Shown piece after piece: positions 10,647-25,600 of a DNA stretch of 64,000 nucleotides. The number at the start of each line of letters is the position of its first letter. The first letter of the stretch is position 1. The DNA lies in contig CM034549.1 of the NCBI GenBank assembly GCA_020055645.1, forward strand, positions 27,301,930-27,365,929. The letters run 5' to 3'. The DNA is from Tomocerus qinae. Lineage: Eukaryota > Arthropoda > Collembola > Entomobryomorpha > Tomoceridae. Under the pieces are notes generated by a model that made no database searches, was not told the origin of the DNA, and worked only from the letters and a program-made list of their open reading frames with translations. The translations under genes and the position numbers were made by a program.

Positions 10647-13600
10647 ATGGCTCCGACGACCACCATCGAGACCGTCACGATCAGCCGCCCTCTCAAGGTA
10701 CGCCAACATTTTTCATTCCCATAAATTTACTGCTGGAACTTGATTGGTTTCTTTCTACTTTTTAATACTTGTTCTTAGTGCATACCTTGAATATTTGATT
10801 TTTATATTCCTACGTGCTTTTCTTCTATTCTATGCTTTTCCATACAGAGAGTAATATGTATTATGTTCATTTCGCTGACCTTTAACTCTAGATACGATTT
10901 TACATAATGTAGACATGGAATGATTAAGGTTGCACAATGGGTTCACTCAAGAAAACTATTTCTGATTGCATGCATTTCATACGCTTCTATTTTCATCAAG
11001 AAAAAAAGTTCTTTTTTTATTAGCGTTCGTTCAGCATTATGGTATGTTTATACAAAGCGTAAGTCGCGTTTCATCTAAATCTGGGTGTGTTCCGTAGAGA
11101 GATTAACGTATATTTCCAGAGCTAAAGACTAAAGGTATATTTGGAAGTAATAATGTGTAAGTATTATGGTTGTTGGAAACTCACGTTATGCTTCTGCGAA
11201 CGAACTTGGAATATATGATCAGAAAGAAAGACGAAAGTAAATATCTAGTTAGCTTAGAACATATGGATATAGAAAGTGAATGAGATCATAGCTATTTAGG
11301 ATTTATTGCCAAGCTGGCTCAGATAGACAACTGGTTGCCACCTACAATGTAAACTCGTAACGGTGTATTTGAAATACTAAACACTAAAAGCGTGTCATTC
11401 TCCGCCACGAGAAGATGAGCCAGGATCTATACGGGGATGAGACGAGACATGTGTATCTTTGTGATTTATTGTTCTGTTATTGATTCAGGACAGAATTAAC
11501 TTATCTACTTTTTAGTAGCCATCCGCCTACAGATGCAGTAATATTTACTACAACTCTTGAGTCTGTAGTTTAGATTTAGAAAATGTAATTCTCTAAGCAT
11601 AAGAAGATTCTGGAGAAATTTCCTCATTTTGTTCCTTTAAACTAAAATATGTTTCGGCTTATAAATAAAAAGTCTGTATACTTTCTAGTAGAGTATTTAT
11701 TAGTCGTACCTACTGCCTAATGTGGTATAAAGTTGTTCAATTGGAAAACGAAAGGCTTGTAAGAGTTTTGGAAAAGGGCTGTGTGTGTACTGATATGATT
11801 CATGTTTAATGGTTTCCCTATTTGCTAGTATAAACAACAATTTTCCCAGCTTCCATATGCCACTGTTTGCATGGTCGTCTGCGATCGAATTTTTGTTGTC
11901 GACTATAGATGACTGTTGTTGCTCTACATAAATAAATTACGGTTAGATATAGATATTAGAGGAAAGCCATAAAATGCAGACCATCTGTACATTTGTTGTA
12001 CTAATGTATTTTCTGGAATACTAAAGAACATGAGTATGTGGATATTTATGTTTTGTGTGTTTGCGGAAATTCTCCTACCAAATTGCAAAAATAAAGATAA
12101 CAACACATGAGTGGTTTGTTTGTGTAGTAAGTAGTCTGTGGAAGCAGGAGACTATCATAACAAGGTTTCAGGCATCCGTGTCATGCTAAATTGAGTTATA
12201 TGGATTTCTGCTCTAAGCTACTTCAACCCTACAAATGTCTACATAGTCTGCATTTAAGCTTGCTTCACAAATGAATTTAATTCCAATCCTAGAAAGGAGA
12301 AATTATTTATGTCTGATTTCGAGATTCTTCCTCCAATTTCCCTTCCGCAGTTCGAGTTGGTCGCACACAAACGAAACGTCGCCATTATCCAAATAAATTG
12401 AAATGAATTATGGAACTAAATTACATGTGTGTCCGTAAGATAACCAAACTAGTGCAACTAGATATATTACCACTTTAAATAATAATCTGTCATACATGGC
12501 AGATACACATATACCTGGGTTCTCCTATTAAACCAATACCTATACATCTTAAGTAATCTGGACTACAAGGAATAAAAATTGCATCCAATTTAATTTACTC
12601 AACCTTTTTTTATAATATTTGTAACCGAACAAAAAAGTTTCATAAGATTCAACAGCTTAGAATAAAAACATTCTTTCAAAAGAGATAATCTTTGATTTCT
12701 TATAGCTTACACTCTTTTATCTTCTAATAAAATTCTTAAATTGAAAGATCAAAGCCCGAAGTGAAGAAACGATTTGCAAAGTTTAGATCTTTTCAATTGG
12801 AATATACTTAATTGGAATTCTGACGTTTTTCTTTGATCCACTTACAGTCTTCTTCTTTCGCCAAAAGCTTTGATGACTGCTAAAAACTTAAAATACATAC
12901 ATCAGGACCTAGACTGAATACTTCCTGTCTCTGATCTTCACAGTCTGCATCTTTTGATCTTTTCTGTTCCATCTCTTCTCACCCTTTGCGAAACTTCGTT
13001 TTTAAAATCCAGTCTTTTTCTTTCGTAACCCTTGCTCTGGATTTCCAAACATTAAAGCTATTGAACCAATTTCCCCAATAAATAAATGTAGCATTATTTA
13101 CGAATCGGACATGCACTTATCAATTAGGCTTAACTAAAAAAATCTAGAAGCTTTCACCTGAACTAAACAATTGACATTAAAGAGACTATATACACAAACT
13201 GAATTGAATGCTAATATTATATTTATTGTCTACAACATTCTCTCCTCAACAACTTACCATAACCAAGCATTATATATCAGCAATGGACTTTTTTGTTGGT
13301 TTTTTTAAAAACTTTTTGATCGTTTGAACTCGGTAAATGATAATTGATAATTTTCACAATTTCACAATTTCAATTTACTATAATCATGAATTCGATAATT
13401 TGATGACCACATAAGCTCAATATGATTTAAGAAGTAATTATTATCAATATGGGGTTAGGTAAGCTCTAAACTAGTAAATCATATTCTACCTCCATGATAA
13501 CTAACTCTAGTTGATTCAATAAGTAAATTACAGTAAAGCCATTAGCCTCATTTGCTTGTGTGTACAATTTATTTAATTACAATATTAAAGATAGAGTAGG

Positions 13601-16600
13601 TTTTCTAATGTTTTGCAGTCGTTCTATATACTTGTGTCGGTGTGTCTACTATAAATTTCTGAGGTGAAGGACGTGTTTATAAATTATGTACTGGCTCGTA
13701 ATTCTCATTAACCTGTTTCCGGTTTAGAAATGAGTATAAATAGATCAACATTTTAATAAATGATTTTACCCATTCTTTTCTACATGTACTATTTGTAACA
13801 GAGTAACATTGAATGTTGTCATTCGTGAATGGAGACTATTATATGGATTTTGTTGATGAAATCTTAAACATACCTATCTTTATATGTGAACTGTCTTGTC
13901 GTGACCACCATAATAATAGCCTGCTACTAAAGAATCCAATTCGCTGGGAACAAATCGACTCTAAGAATGAAAATGGAGCGGAAGCACGAGTAAAATGAGT
14001 ACGCACACAATGCCTAAGTCATCAATCAAAGTTCCTTTCCGAAATTGACAGGAGTTGCATTTGGTGTTTCCTCCATTCTTTTCACAAGTTGCCAAAACAC
14101 GCAAAAATATTTCTTAATCTGACTCTTTTATTCTCCCTAAAGAGTTCTGACTGTTGTAGTAACGTGCTTTCCCTTATCTCAAATATAAATATTTTCTGCT
14201 TTTCTATATTTTTTCGACCACTTTAGGAAAATCCTTTCACTAAAGACTTTCTACACATATTTATATATACATTCCTACCACCCTTAAAAATAAACATTTC
14301 TATTTCATATTTCTTGAGATTTATTTATAACAGGTACAAAAGAATATTTGTATGTCCGTGTCCACATTTGCTAAATAAAATAGAGCCATGCACAGATTCA
14401 TGCACACCATTTCATGTTTAAGAATTGTACAAGGATATCCTGTATAAGGATTTAACAAATGTTATTGCACTAAAAACATTATTTGAATGATAGATTTGTA
14501 GACTGCAATGTCGCTGCATGTAATTGGAAGCAGATGTGAGAGTCAATTTTTGGAGTATTATCACTGCAGATAACTCAGGACATGAATGTAAGATAATAAT
14601 TTGTTTTATGCGTTATTGTTAGTATTTTTATAGCACTGACAATGTATTTGAAGCTGTTCTCAATTTGAAAACTTTGCTCATTCATGCTTGGGTTTATGTG
14701 AAGCCATAAGACATCGTGTCTATAAGTGATAGGACTTTCTCTCGCCCTTAACACAATGGCTTCCAATTTACCTTATGGTTTTATTGCACTTTTTGATTGC
14801 CGATATGGTAATATCCAATATATAAGTACCTATGGCTGCAATGACATTACGTGTTTTCCATAAGGAAGCTGTAACTGTACTTGTTCTTTTCCTAAATGTG
14901 AGTTTGCCTTATGCTAGACGATACTAGTCCATAATATTATTATGATCCGAAAAGTCATTTCTGTTTAAGAGTCCATAGCATCGGATATTCTGTATCACGT
15001 ATCATAATGTATGAAACATAAAGCAGACACTATGGCATGTATACTACTACTACTCTGTAGGAGTAAATGTAATTTTCGTGAATTTTACATAGGATATAAG
15101 CATCAGTCGAACTACAATAGCCACAGCTTCAAAAAAGTAATATCGTATACAATCTAAAAAGTTAAGCATGTCTATGTTCTATTATTATGTTTACAGTGTA
15201 TGCCAATCTAGTTTCAAGTGACACATCCATATTAGAATTTTACAGACACGAGTTCTATTTGCAATGTGTCGGTTATTGCCATTTCGTGTAACACATGGCA
15301 TTTACAATTGAACAGCTCATATGTCCCCCCGTCCCACAATCCTAGTCAAATACGTTCACTTTTGTTCGCGCTGTGTTTATAAAATTTATTTACTTTCTTC
15401 CACAAAGTTGATAAACTCTAATACTCCGCTATCTAAACAGTAAAGGTTTGAAATTAGTATTCAGACAGCATGTATTAGTTATCCATTGGGAATTTAGATT
15501 TACTTCAAAACGCAACTTCGCTCTAGTTTATTAATTAAGTCTAAGTGTACATAATGTTCGAGGTTGCCTTCTGAAGAGTAATTTCCGATAATATTTACAT
15601 GTTATGCATTCATAGCATAATTTAATAGTCTGTCCTGTGTATACACTTTAACCTTATTATATACATATACCTGGTTTAATTTATTCTCATTATTGTAGGA
15701 TTTATGTACAGATGTGTGGTACAGATTAAATAATACAGTGTTATCTGATTGTGGTGTTACTACATATAGCCATAAAGTTCAATTTGGTAGGCATATGTAT
15801 GACAGTCCCATACGTAGAAATGATTGATGTCTATTTATAAGTAATTATATTCTAGTGGGGAATATATAGTTCCTTTGTGCACATATTTTGCCAATATTTC
15901 ATTTTGTGGTTATAAATTGAGTGTGATCTTGTTAGATACGTTTGTCGTAGAATATTGATTTTAGTATACGAAATGCTAAGGCGTGTGTGTCTGTTGCAGA
16001 TAGTCTAAACAGATTATTACTGCAATTGCTTGGAATGAAGGCACATCCCAATTCCATTTACAGTAGTTTTGGGATATACATAACTATAACAAATATATAT
16101 GACCAAAAGTAGCAGATGTGTATTCTTCCCATAGATTTGAAACTCTAAGCTAGTAGTAGTTCTAGATTTGATCTGCATGGCATTTTCCAAAGATTGTCAT
16201 TTCATTATTATTTGTGTGTAGCAGCACTTGGGATATTGATGTCACGATACTGCAAGACTACAAACGCAAAGCTCCTTCTATCCATCTCTCGGCTCAGCAT
16301 GATCATCTCGGATGTGCAAATATTTGTTCGGATCAAAGTCCCAACAAACTTTGCAGCGCTTTTTACGACAATCCAATGATTACTTTGGCACAAATGCAAC
16401 TGTGTATGCATAACTACTGCATGCATGTGTCTCCTTTTTAGGACGTGTATTGATCTCTCCATTTCCTATCGACTTCCAGACAATTGGTATACGCAGTTCA
16501 TATCCTATAAATGCATTACTCCAAACGATCTCATTATTACCACAATAAATCATCTTCTCTCCAGAATAGGTAAAAGTTTTTTTCAGGAAAGCTACAAATT

Positions 16601-19600
16601 ACACTTGTCTACTATTTACTGAAGAACTACATTACTGAATTTGCTCACGATTTCCTAAAAGTTTGTTTTTCAACTTAAGGACTCAGATTTTCTTCCAAGT
16701 TTTAAGAAATAACTCTTCAGAGCTCAGTCAGTTCTTCCCACTGACTGAGTAATGCAATAAGGCGATTAGAATTTGAGGATATAGTAGAAGGAAGTACATT
16801 AAATACACTTCCTTCCAAGAGATACAAGTTTCAGTCTGTTTAGTCTCTACTCTCATGATCTCTATAAGGCTAATAATATTACCTATAGTCTTAGTATTAG
16901 CTAAGCAGAAAGGATCCTAACTGAATTAGCTCAAATGGAAGAAACCACACTTTCCAATTGTTGAAACTTTGTCTTTGGGCCTAAAAACCCTTCTCTCTTC
17001 AATGTTTACTTAGGATGAGCTTTAATTAATTTTCTGTAAAAGGATTTTACTCCTATTATGGCTGGATTTGATTGCAGACAGATAAGCAGAAATATTTATG
17101 GATGAATGCACACTCGAGTGATGTGTGTCAGCTCAGCATGAAGGCTTTGTTAAAGCTAAGTAAATAAAAACAAAAATGCATTTACCCACATTCTTTAATT
17201 CTACATTCAAAAGCAAGTATTTACCCAAATCTCTACATGCAAAGGACAAAAATATTTTTTTGTGCCATTAGCTACAATCTATTGCACTATACAAATGTCA
17301 CATTATGACTAATTTTGCATGTAATATGCTATTATTATGTCCAATTTAATTGAAATATACCAAGTTAAGAAGGTAGAAGCATTTTACACGCATTAAAAGC
17401 AAACAGGCATATTAGTACTAATACTTTGTCTTTGTCAAAAGATTTAAGACTCGAAATGTTTACCAAGCGATACTTTTTCGTTCTTTTGTCAATACATCTT
17501 ACGTAATATAGTAACATCATAAAAAGTTCATCATTTAACAAGATCTAATTTAGACTTGGCTTTCTATTCTAAATCTGTATGTTGCCGTAAACGCTCAATG
17601 AATGAATACAATAGAATTTGTCAACGATGCAACATCTAAAAGCATTTGTATTATAGCTAGAGCCATCTTAGCATTAGTGAGAATTGGTCTTATCGTAACT
17701 TTTTACAGCTTTGGCTGAAGCACCAAACCCAAAATTAGAAATTGCAACAAAGTGTTCACTCTTCGTCAAAGCACTTTAAACAAATGGAGATCTTAGTGAT
17801 GCAATCATGCAATTCAATGAAATGAAGGTTTCTCAAGACAGGATAATTTGATTACACACACCATGGTTGAGGAACATTTAATCTCTTTCCACAATATCAT
17901 TAATTTTGAATTAGCGTAACTGTAAACAATAAGAGTAGTATACGTGTTAGCAGTTTGAATCTTTAAATACTTTGACGGTAGAGTAACATTTCTAACACCA
18001 CGGAAAAATGAATTACATCATTGTAATCAGATTCTAAATTGATGTTGTCAGTTGTCTAATATTTTACAACTTACATATTATTACTTCAAAATCTTAATCT
18101 CAAAATATTACTAAAACATCGGGATTTACATTTCCAATAGTCTTTTATAGTAAATTTTTACAATTGATGGTATAAAAGTTGGAAAATATAGTTTAACTAC
18201 AGATTTAAGAGAAAGAGAAACTTGGAAAAGTTATTTCAACCGCTTAGACAATGGGTACTCAAGCGAAGAAAAATCAAAGACAGAGTTTTTTCTTGAATGT
18301 AACCGAAAGAAGATAAACAAGAAAGTTATATTATTTGTGAAGGGAAAAGATATTGTTTGTTGTAGTAGCGAAATGGGTAATAGGAGTAGGTAACCGAATC
18401 TCTGTTGAATTATCGATAAAGAAAAGTTTTTTGTATATGTATTAGTTAAGTATATTATTAAGTGAGAGTTGAGTATGGATAGTTTGTACAAAGATTGAAG
18501 GTAAGTTGGTAAATTGGGAAGAAGAATATGTTAAGTATGTAAGTAAGTAGTATATATGTGTATTATAAAAGGATTGGGAAGTGGAAGACGAAGTGGTTGT
18601 CGACTGTTGGGAGTGAATTCGGTGGAAAAAAGGGGAAGAGGGAGTGTAGTATCATATTATTAAATTTAGGAAAGTAAGACTCACATCACATCAAGTCCGT
18701 TGAGTGCAATTCCATCCGAGTCTGTAGCTTATTGCTACAGAGAGAGTTTCGTATCCATCTGTAGCTATTACCAAGTACGTAGAGAGATAGTGATAGTAGG
18801 TAGTTTAGTAGGGTACATTGTAATCTTAGCTCCAGATTGCTTCATGTCCTTTTTCTCTTCATCTCGTAATAGATGTATCTGGAATCTACAAACTTTTGGT
18901 CGACAACAGTGCAGAGACAGTAGAGAGACCTCATTCCTGCAAACGCAATAAAGTCTTCGAATAGGTAGGTGCAGGAACTATTAGCAAAAAGAAAGAATAC
19001 ACACATAGGTACTTACTACCTATAGATAAATACTCTTCCGAGCGACATATCTTGATTTTCCTCTTCAAGCGAAACAACTCTCCTTGTTTTGCCATGCCAC
19101 TGACAGAACGAGAGAAACTTTTTTACTTACCTACTCCCAATATGTGTCTATATTTTTTATGCTTCTTTTAAATTACCTATCTCTGTCATAATGTGCTATA
19201 CTCCAATTTTATAAAGTGCAGCTCTCTGATACTACCACCAGATTGCAATATTTGTGTGTACGAGAGAAAGTCGTTATAGCATTCTTAATAACAACTAAAC
19301 TTTTCAACTAGTTGACTTAAATGTCCTTTCATTTTTAGTGACAGTAAGACAAAGTTGGAAGGGGGCGCGTCGAAGACGCCCATTAAAACACATTACTTCA
19401 TTGACTGTCTCTCAACTACTCAAGATGCTGCATTGCACAACATTCCATTTATTTTTGTGATGCAATACAATCCTACACACTTTCCCTTCAAAAACACAAT
19501 TATACTACAATCTGGTTATGCTCTTCCAGTCTACGCTTTTTTATTTTTTTTTGTCTTTCGTTTTATCCACTCACTAAAATATCACCACTTGCAAACCTGA

Positions 19601-22600
19601 ATTAAGAAACTGTACGCTAATTGCTTTGCGAATAATTATTATTACAATGATAATGAAAAGACTTGCTCAATTTGTATGATTTACATAGAGGTCTATCGCC
19701 CATTAGGGTCAGTGCTTTTAGTAACAGTTACTGTTACGGTAATGTAACATTCTTTAATCCTGTAAATTAATGTAAATGAAAACCGTGAAACCCTTAGTGT
19801 GACATCCAAGGTTCCTTGTCCCAAAGTAGATGAAATTAGATTTTACACTACTCTCGTGTCAAATCAAATATTATGGTTAAGAATAAATGCATAATATATT
19901 TATAAATGGTGCACCTATGAACTCCAGTCAAATTAAAACTGAATCCACGAAATTCATTGTGGAAAATTGATAAAAGCTAACCATATTATGCGTACAACAA
20001 TTCAGAGACGCATTTAATTTATTAGAATTCATACATCTACATCATACGTCAAGTTCAATCTATCTTCTTCTGGTTAAAATATTACCCTTAACCGTATTGC
20101 CATCTACATACAATTAAGTGACATAATTCACAATTTTGCATTTACATAACTGAGACTTTAAAGTTAGCAATCTAATTCTCTATACTCTAAAGGATTACCA
20201 CGTAGCAAAGTAAGGAACATCACATATTATTAAGTCCGAAAGTAAAAAAGTCATATTGCCAAAAAATAAAAAAGTCACTGAAAAACAGTAAAAGTAGTAT
20301 CAATGGTAAATACTATATAGTAGTCTGCTACCACATATTATTCATCAGAAGATATTCTCAGCTATGCATGTTTAGTGAGGGATATTTACAAGGAAGTGGG
20401 GAAAGTGTAGAAATGTTGTGGGATGGCGTTTCGGCAGATTTGTGGATGTACTTAATACTAAGTTAAGCTATGTGAATCAAGTATTTATGAATTTTGGAGA
20501 CATAAGAAGGACTGGGGAAAGTTGGCTTGTGTTTGGTTGGTTATGTGGCCTAGTCTCCTTTCGGTCCTCCTACGGCACCACAATAAACAATGATAATATG
20601 TCATAACTTATGTAAAATAGTGTAGCAAGATATTCGTGTACATCTACAGGGTTGCGGTTGAATTGAAAATATTCTGGAGCCAGATGTTACAATGTCTGCA
20701 TACAAATGTGCCATCTATATACAATGATAGCTTATTTAAAATATTTTTACGTAGGTACCTTGTAAGTGTCTGAAATTTAAATGCAAAAGACGAGACAAGG
20801 TAATAGTAATAATCTGGAGAAGATTGGAGTTTGCTGGGTATTTGTGTGTAGCTTGTCTGATATGTGGACTGAAGTGGAGCGGTCTGAAGTGACTATTATC
20901 TATATCTAATGCAATGTAGAAAATAATGGGGCATATCGCAAAGGAGAATTGAACCGTTATTTAGTTTCTGTAAGAAATTCTTCGTAGGCTTCTGACGAGG
21001 ACATACAGGATGTCCCTATGGGGAGCTTATTTCCTATATCCTTCCGAATTTCATCTAGCCAACTCATTTCTCTTCAGGACCCTCCTCGCACAGCTTAACT
21101 ATTTTCTGACATCCTTCGGTTTAATATGTATGTACTATTTTGACTTTGTATCAGCTTTCTACCTCACTCCACTGTACACAGAACAGAGTATCTCCTTTTC
21201 CTTGGCTCAAGAACGACCATTCAACATTATCATAATCATAACTAACAACGATTTCTATCTCGCATATATGTTATATCCTGTGCTGCTGTGATATTATAGT
21301 TAAAAGTCGCGTTTTGGTTTCCTTTCTTGCTTATTCCACATCATTTCTTAGTTCGTAGCCTATCTGTAGGTAGATAACATGTATTAGGTATACATTGCAG
21401 TCACCCGAAAGTAGTAGACCAGACTCAGACACAGTTTAAATTTCTAGATCGATATGAAATGATATGTAATATATACGTTAAATCACTTAGCGTACCTGAA
21501 CATAGTCTCGCTTTCTTTCACGTGTGAATTACTACTACTTTACTCCTCATAAGGATACAGCTACCTAGCACTACATAGGTACTCCTACTAAGTAATAACC
21601 TTCTCCTTACTACACTTTCACTCCAAAGTGTGAGCTTGCATTAATTTCTACTCTATCCTACTTACAACCTACACACGACTAATACAACCAACTAGGCAAG
21701 ATAAATACCCTAGCTCTAGCTATTTCAACCAAAAATAACATTTTCTAGGTGTAACTTTATGAATGCTCCTTTATACTCCTGCGAGACACTAACAGAGAAA
21801 GTAGCACATCAGTTGAAACACTAACCAAACAGTTAAGATAAATTTCCCATTTATATGTCTACAAGAACAGATACACTAGACGATGCATCTGCACTGTACC
21901 TGTATGAGTCGTCATATTCCCTCCACCTGTTCACATTCTCGGAAAAAATCACTCTATCGGAACATTCTAGTTACACTCCTCATGATATCTCCACAGAAAT
22001 TGTAACAGACATGTGACACCTAATACTATGTTCACAGCAAATTGTTGATACGCTGTAGATTTACTTCTGCGACTTGGTGATAACAACGTGGGAAAATTGT
22101 TTTCACATACCAATTTCTTTCTGCTCAAAATTTATTCACAGAATTAAGTAGTCTTTATTTGACAGTGTTATAAAAAAATGCTTGCTTTACAGACAGATAT
22201 TAAATACTATATAGCAACATGTCTTAACATTTGCAATTTCTATACAAAAATTTGTAGATGTTTGGAAATTAGAGAAATAGTTCCCAGATTAAATTGTAGT
22301 AGTGGCCTACAAACAATAACGTCCCTTGTGTATCAAATAACTTTTTGCGATAATATACATACATACAAATTATTACAATATTGTTATATGACACATTAAT
22401 GTGTACTCTACGTACTAGGATTTTTATATCTACTGTTTTCAGTACATCTTTTCAAAAACCAAGTGTAAGTAGATACCTTATTATTTAACGCTTTCAAGAA
22501 TGTGAACATACTCATCAATAACTATAAAAGAGTCCTTGAATTGAGACTTAATTATTGAACGAGCCGCTGTAGAGCTGAGCCATTCGTAGTCGTCTTGCTC

Positions 22601-25600
22601 TGAAGGATCAATTATAATTGCATGGTCAGGTATGTTCAAACGTGCTGGCCATAGATCTACACGTTTTACATTGCCCCCACTCGTTGTGTACTGTATATTG
22701 AAATTTAGAGTAAGATTGATGCAAAAAATACTATTTTAAAAAGTAATTATTTGGTATACTTACCTCAAATACTTGATGTAAATCCCAGATGGTATATTTA
22801 GTTGGGTAAATACTCGTTTCTTCCAACATTTCTCTAACAGCTGAAACCATTTGGTCTTCATTATCTTCCAAGCGACCTAGGAATGCAAATTCGTTTAAAG
22901 TATTAGTTCTAAAGTTAGCCAAACTGCAAATTAAAGAATTGCGCTTGGATTAGAATTGCGGACATTATTGACAAGCTGCACTAAGAAGAGAATAATAATA
23001 TAAAGACAAACCTTTTGGAGGAGTCCAGTCATTTTCACCCTTCTTCTTAATCAGAAGATATTCAATGTTGCTATTTTTAATACGGTACAAGACAAATCCA
23101 GCTACGAATTCTAGTTTTTGCAATCCATTTTCTAGCAGATGAGAAAAAATAGAATAGAGATGTTTTTATTAGTAATTATTATGTAACTAACGTACTAAAA
23201 CTTTCTGATGCTAATCAATTAAGAGTTACTTTACCGATTTCCGTCTCTTTGGTTGACAGTAGTGCTGCACCGTGGATTTCTTGGGCAAAGAAACAGACAG
23301 TCGCAATTAGGACAATTTGGAGAATGAATTTCATGTCGGTGCTTAAATTTTGTCAGTTGGCAATATTTTATTATGTTAATAATTAGGTATTTTCCTGAGT
23401 TTTTGATCTGTTGTTCATGTAATGTTACTGGTTCTTATTTATACTTTTCCCTCGTATCTTCAACCGAAAATACTCACAAGGTGTTTGCTGATAAAAAATA
23501 TGTCGGCTGCTATCACAGAAGACAAACCAGAGGTCATTTGATTACTTAAACACATTACTAGTTTGTAATTATTAATAAGAGGTTCGCTCTTATTATTGCA
23601 AGTAGTTTGTGTTTCTGTCTGTCTGTCTGTCTGTGTACTCTAAGCTGTATGGTCAATAACTTTTGACAGAAGTAAAATTTTTACATTCTGTCTTCGGATC
23701 CTGAAACAAGACGTATGACATGAGATCGAGTTCGTTAATGGGTCACATCGGTCACACCCACTGGTCAGGGGGAATGACTTAATTTCGATGACCGTTACAT
23801 TCCATTCCAGTTTCAATGTGATGCAATATGATGCGACATTCCAGTTTCCCGCAGACCCACCACATGTTTTACTTGTTCCTTTCATTCCACTGTGACTTAA
23901 ATTTTCGTATATCCACTACGTATTCTGCTTTACGTCCCTGTCAAGCGTCACTTTACAATTCGCGTATTTTACAATTCGTTATGTTTAACATTTCGTTTCA
24001 CCTATTTAACTTTGATTTCGTCATCAAATTTACCTTCACAATTCGACAGTTATCTCAATCATCGTAAAATTATTTGTTCTATTTCATTTGTTACACGTAT
24101 CACACGTCAAAGGTACTTTTCTTTCTGCGTTATTTATATTACATTACCTTCACACATATTTTACGTCGATTTCATTACATTTTACCTCCACATTTCAACA
24201 GTTCTCTCCTCCCCATTACGTTGGTTATTTCATCACTCATCGAAAGTACTTTCCTTTGGGCACTTCATTTTGACTAAACTAAACCGTTGAAGTAATCACG
24301 GGCTACCATTTATAACGAATTCGTTTTACACGTAAGCAATACCACTTTTATTTTACTTTTCGCGTATTTTACATTTCGTTTCTCCCATTGAGGTTAACTG
24401 TTTAACTCAGAGGTAAAATTCCTCAATTATTTTCTTTCAGTTGTAATTCCATCACTCATCATCATACTCTAACTTGACTCACCTTGAATTACCAAATTAA
24501 ATTGTACTTTTGAATGCATCTCATGCCCAAATTAAAAAAGAAAGTGTACAAGATAACCTGCAAGAAGACCGATAGAGAAAAAAACAAATGTGAAAACAGA
24601 AAAAGGATAGTGATTATTTAAAGTTTCAATTACTGGAGGAAGACGCCTCAAAAAATAGATCTGCGCGATTATCACCGAAAAAATAATGTTGGATGTATGA
24701 CGACATGTAGAGATGATCCAGTAATGCGAACACAAAGCAAAATGATGCAATGGCTCATCCAATAGCAAGACCAGATCCAGCAATCCGTTCACCAGAAAAG
24801 CGAGGGATGCAATAGCTCATAAAAATGCAACACTGGATCCAGTGATACGTATACCAGAAAATCAGGGGGATGCAAAAGCTCATAAAATAGATCAAGACTG
24901 GATTCCCTAGTGCGCACATCGGAGAAGCAGAAGGATGCCGTTGCTACGTTTTTGAAGATAAAAAACATGCAGCACCTGACAAAATACAGTAAATCGAAAG
25001 CGTGGGAAGGGCAGCGTTTCCATCGTTTTGCAACGTTGCCACATTGACATTACGGAATTCTGATTTTGGATATTTCGGGGTGGCCGTGTACCATCACATT
25101 CGAATTCGGTAGTCATCGAAAAATTATTTCATATTTACATTTCAAGTATTATCAGCCGTACAAGTTAACGGTCATCGTAAAATTATTTTCGTAAATCGTG
25201 TGAAAATCAGCTGCTTATTTATTTACCATAAGAAAGTCACCCAACCCACATTTACGGCGGGCGTAACTATGACTCTCTTATGGGTACCAAATGCCTCGTC
25301 ATCTAATTAGTGACTCGCATGAATTCCCATTGTCTCTGTCAACTATCTACCGAAACCACAGTCAAAGGGATTGATGTGGGCGGTGGGCAAACTAATGAAA
25401 TGAAATCTAGTTCTGCATTATGGGAAAACACGAGAGGTGTAGAAAAGTGGAACATCTAGGTCAACATTACTACTTCACTGACGTCACTTTTTGTCACTCA
25501 CTCAGTGAGGTGGAATTCGGCTAGATTTCCTTCGGGTCTTTTAGTTCAACGGCGTCTGTTTTCAAAATTCAGTTGGTTTTGTACATCGTATAAAGTCATG

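Noticed and set aside
22877-22922. Start of the Nudix protein at a methionine within the open frame ending at 22922
   Set aside because: The residues before GRLEDNED do not match the family. A TAG acceptor at 22878-22877 restores PPKG-RLED in phase with the upstream exon, so 22877-22922 is intron.
23828-24290. Four overlapping short frames
   Set aside because: Several frames open at the same place reflects lack of G (few TAG/TGA stops), not coding.
24532-24792. Minus-strand 86-codon frame with a hydrophobic end
   Set aside because: It runs into the tandem repeat and has no start context or splice signal; the hydrophobic part is T-rich sequence.
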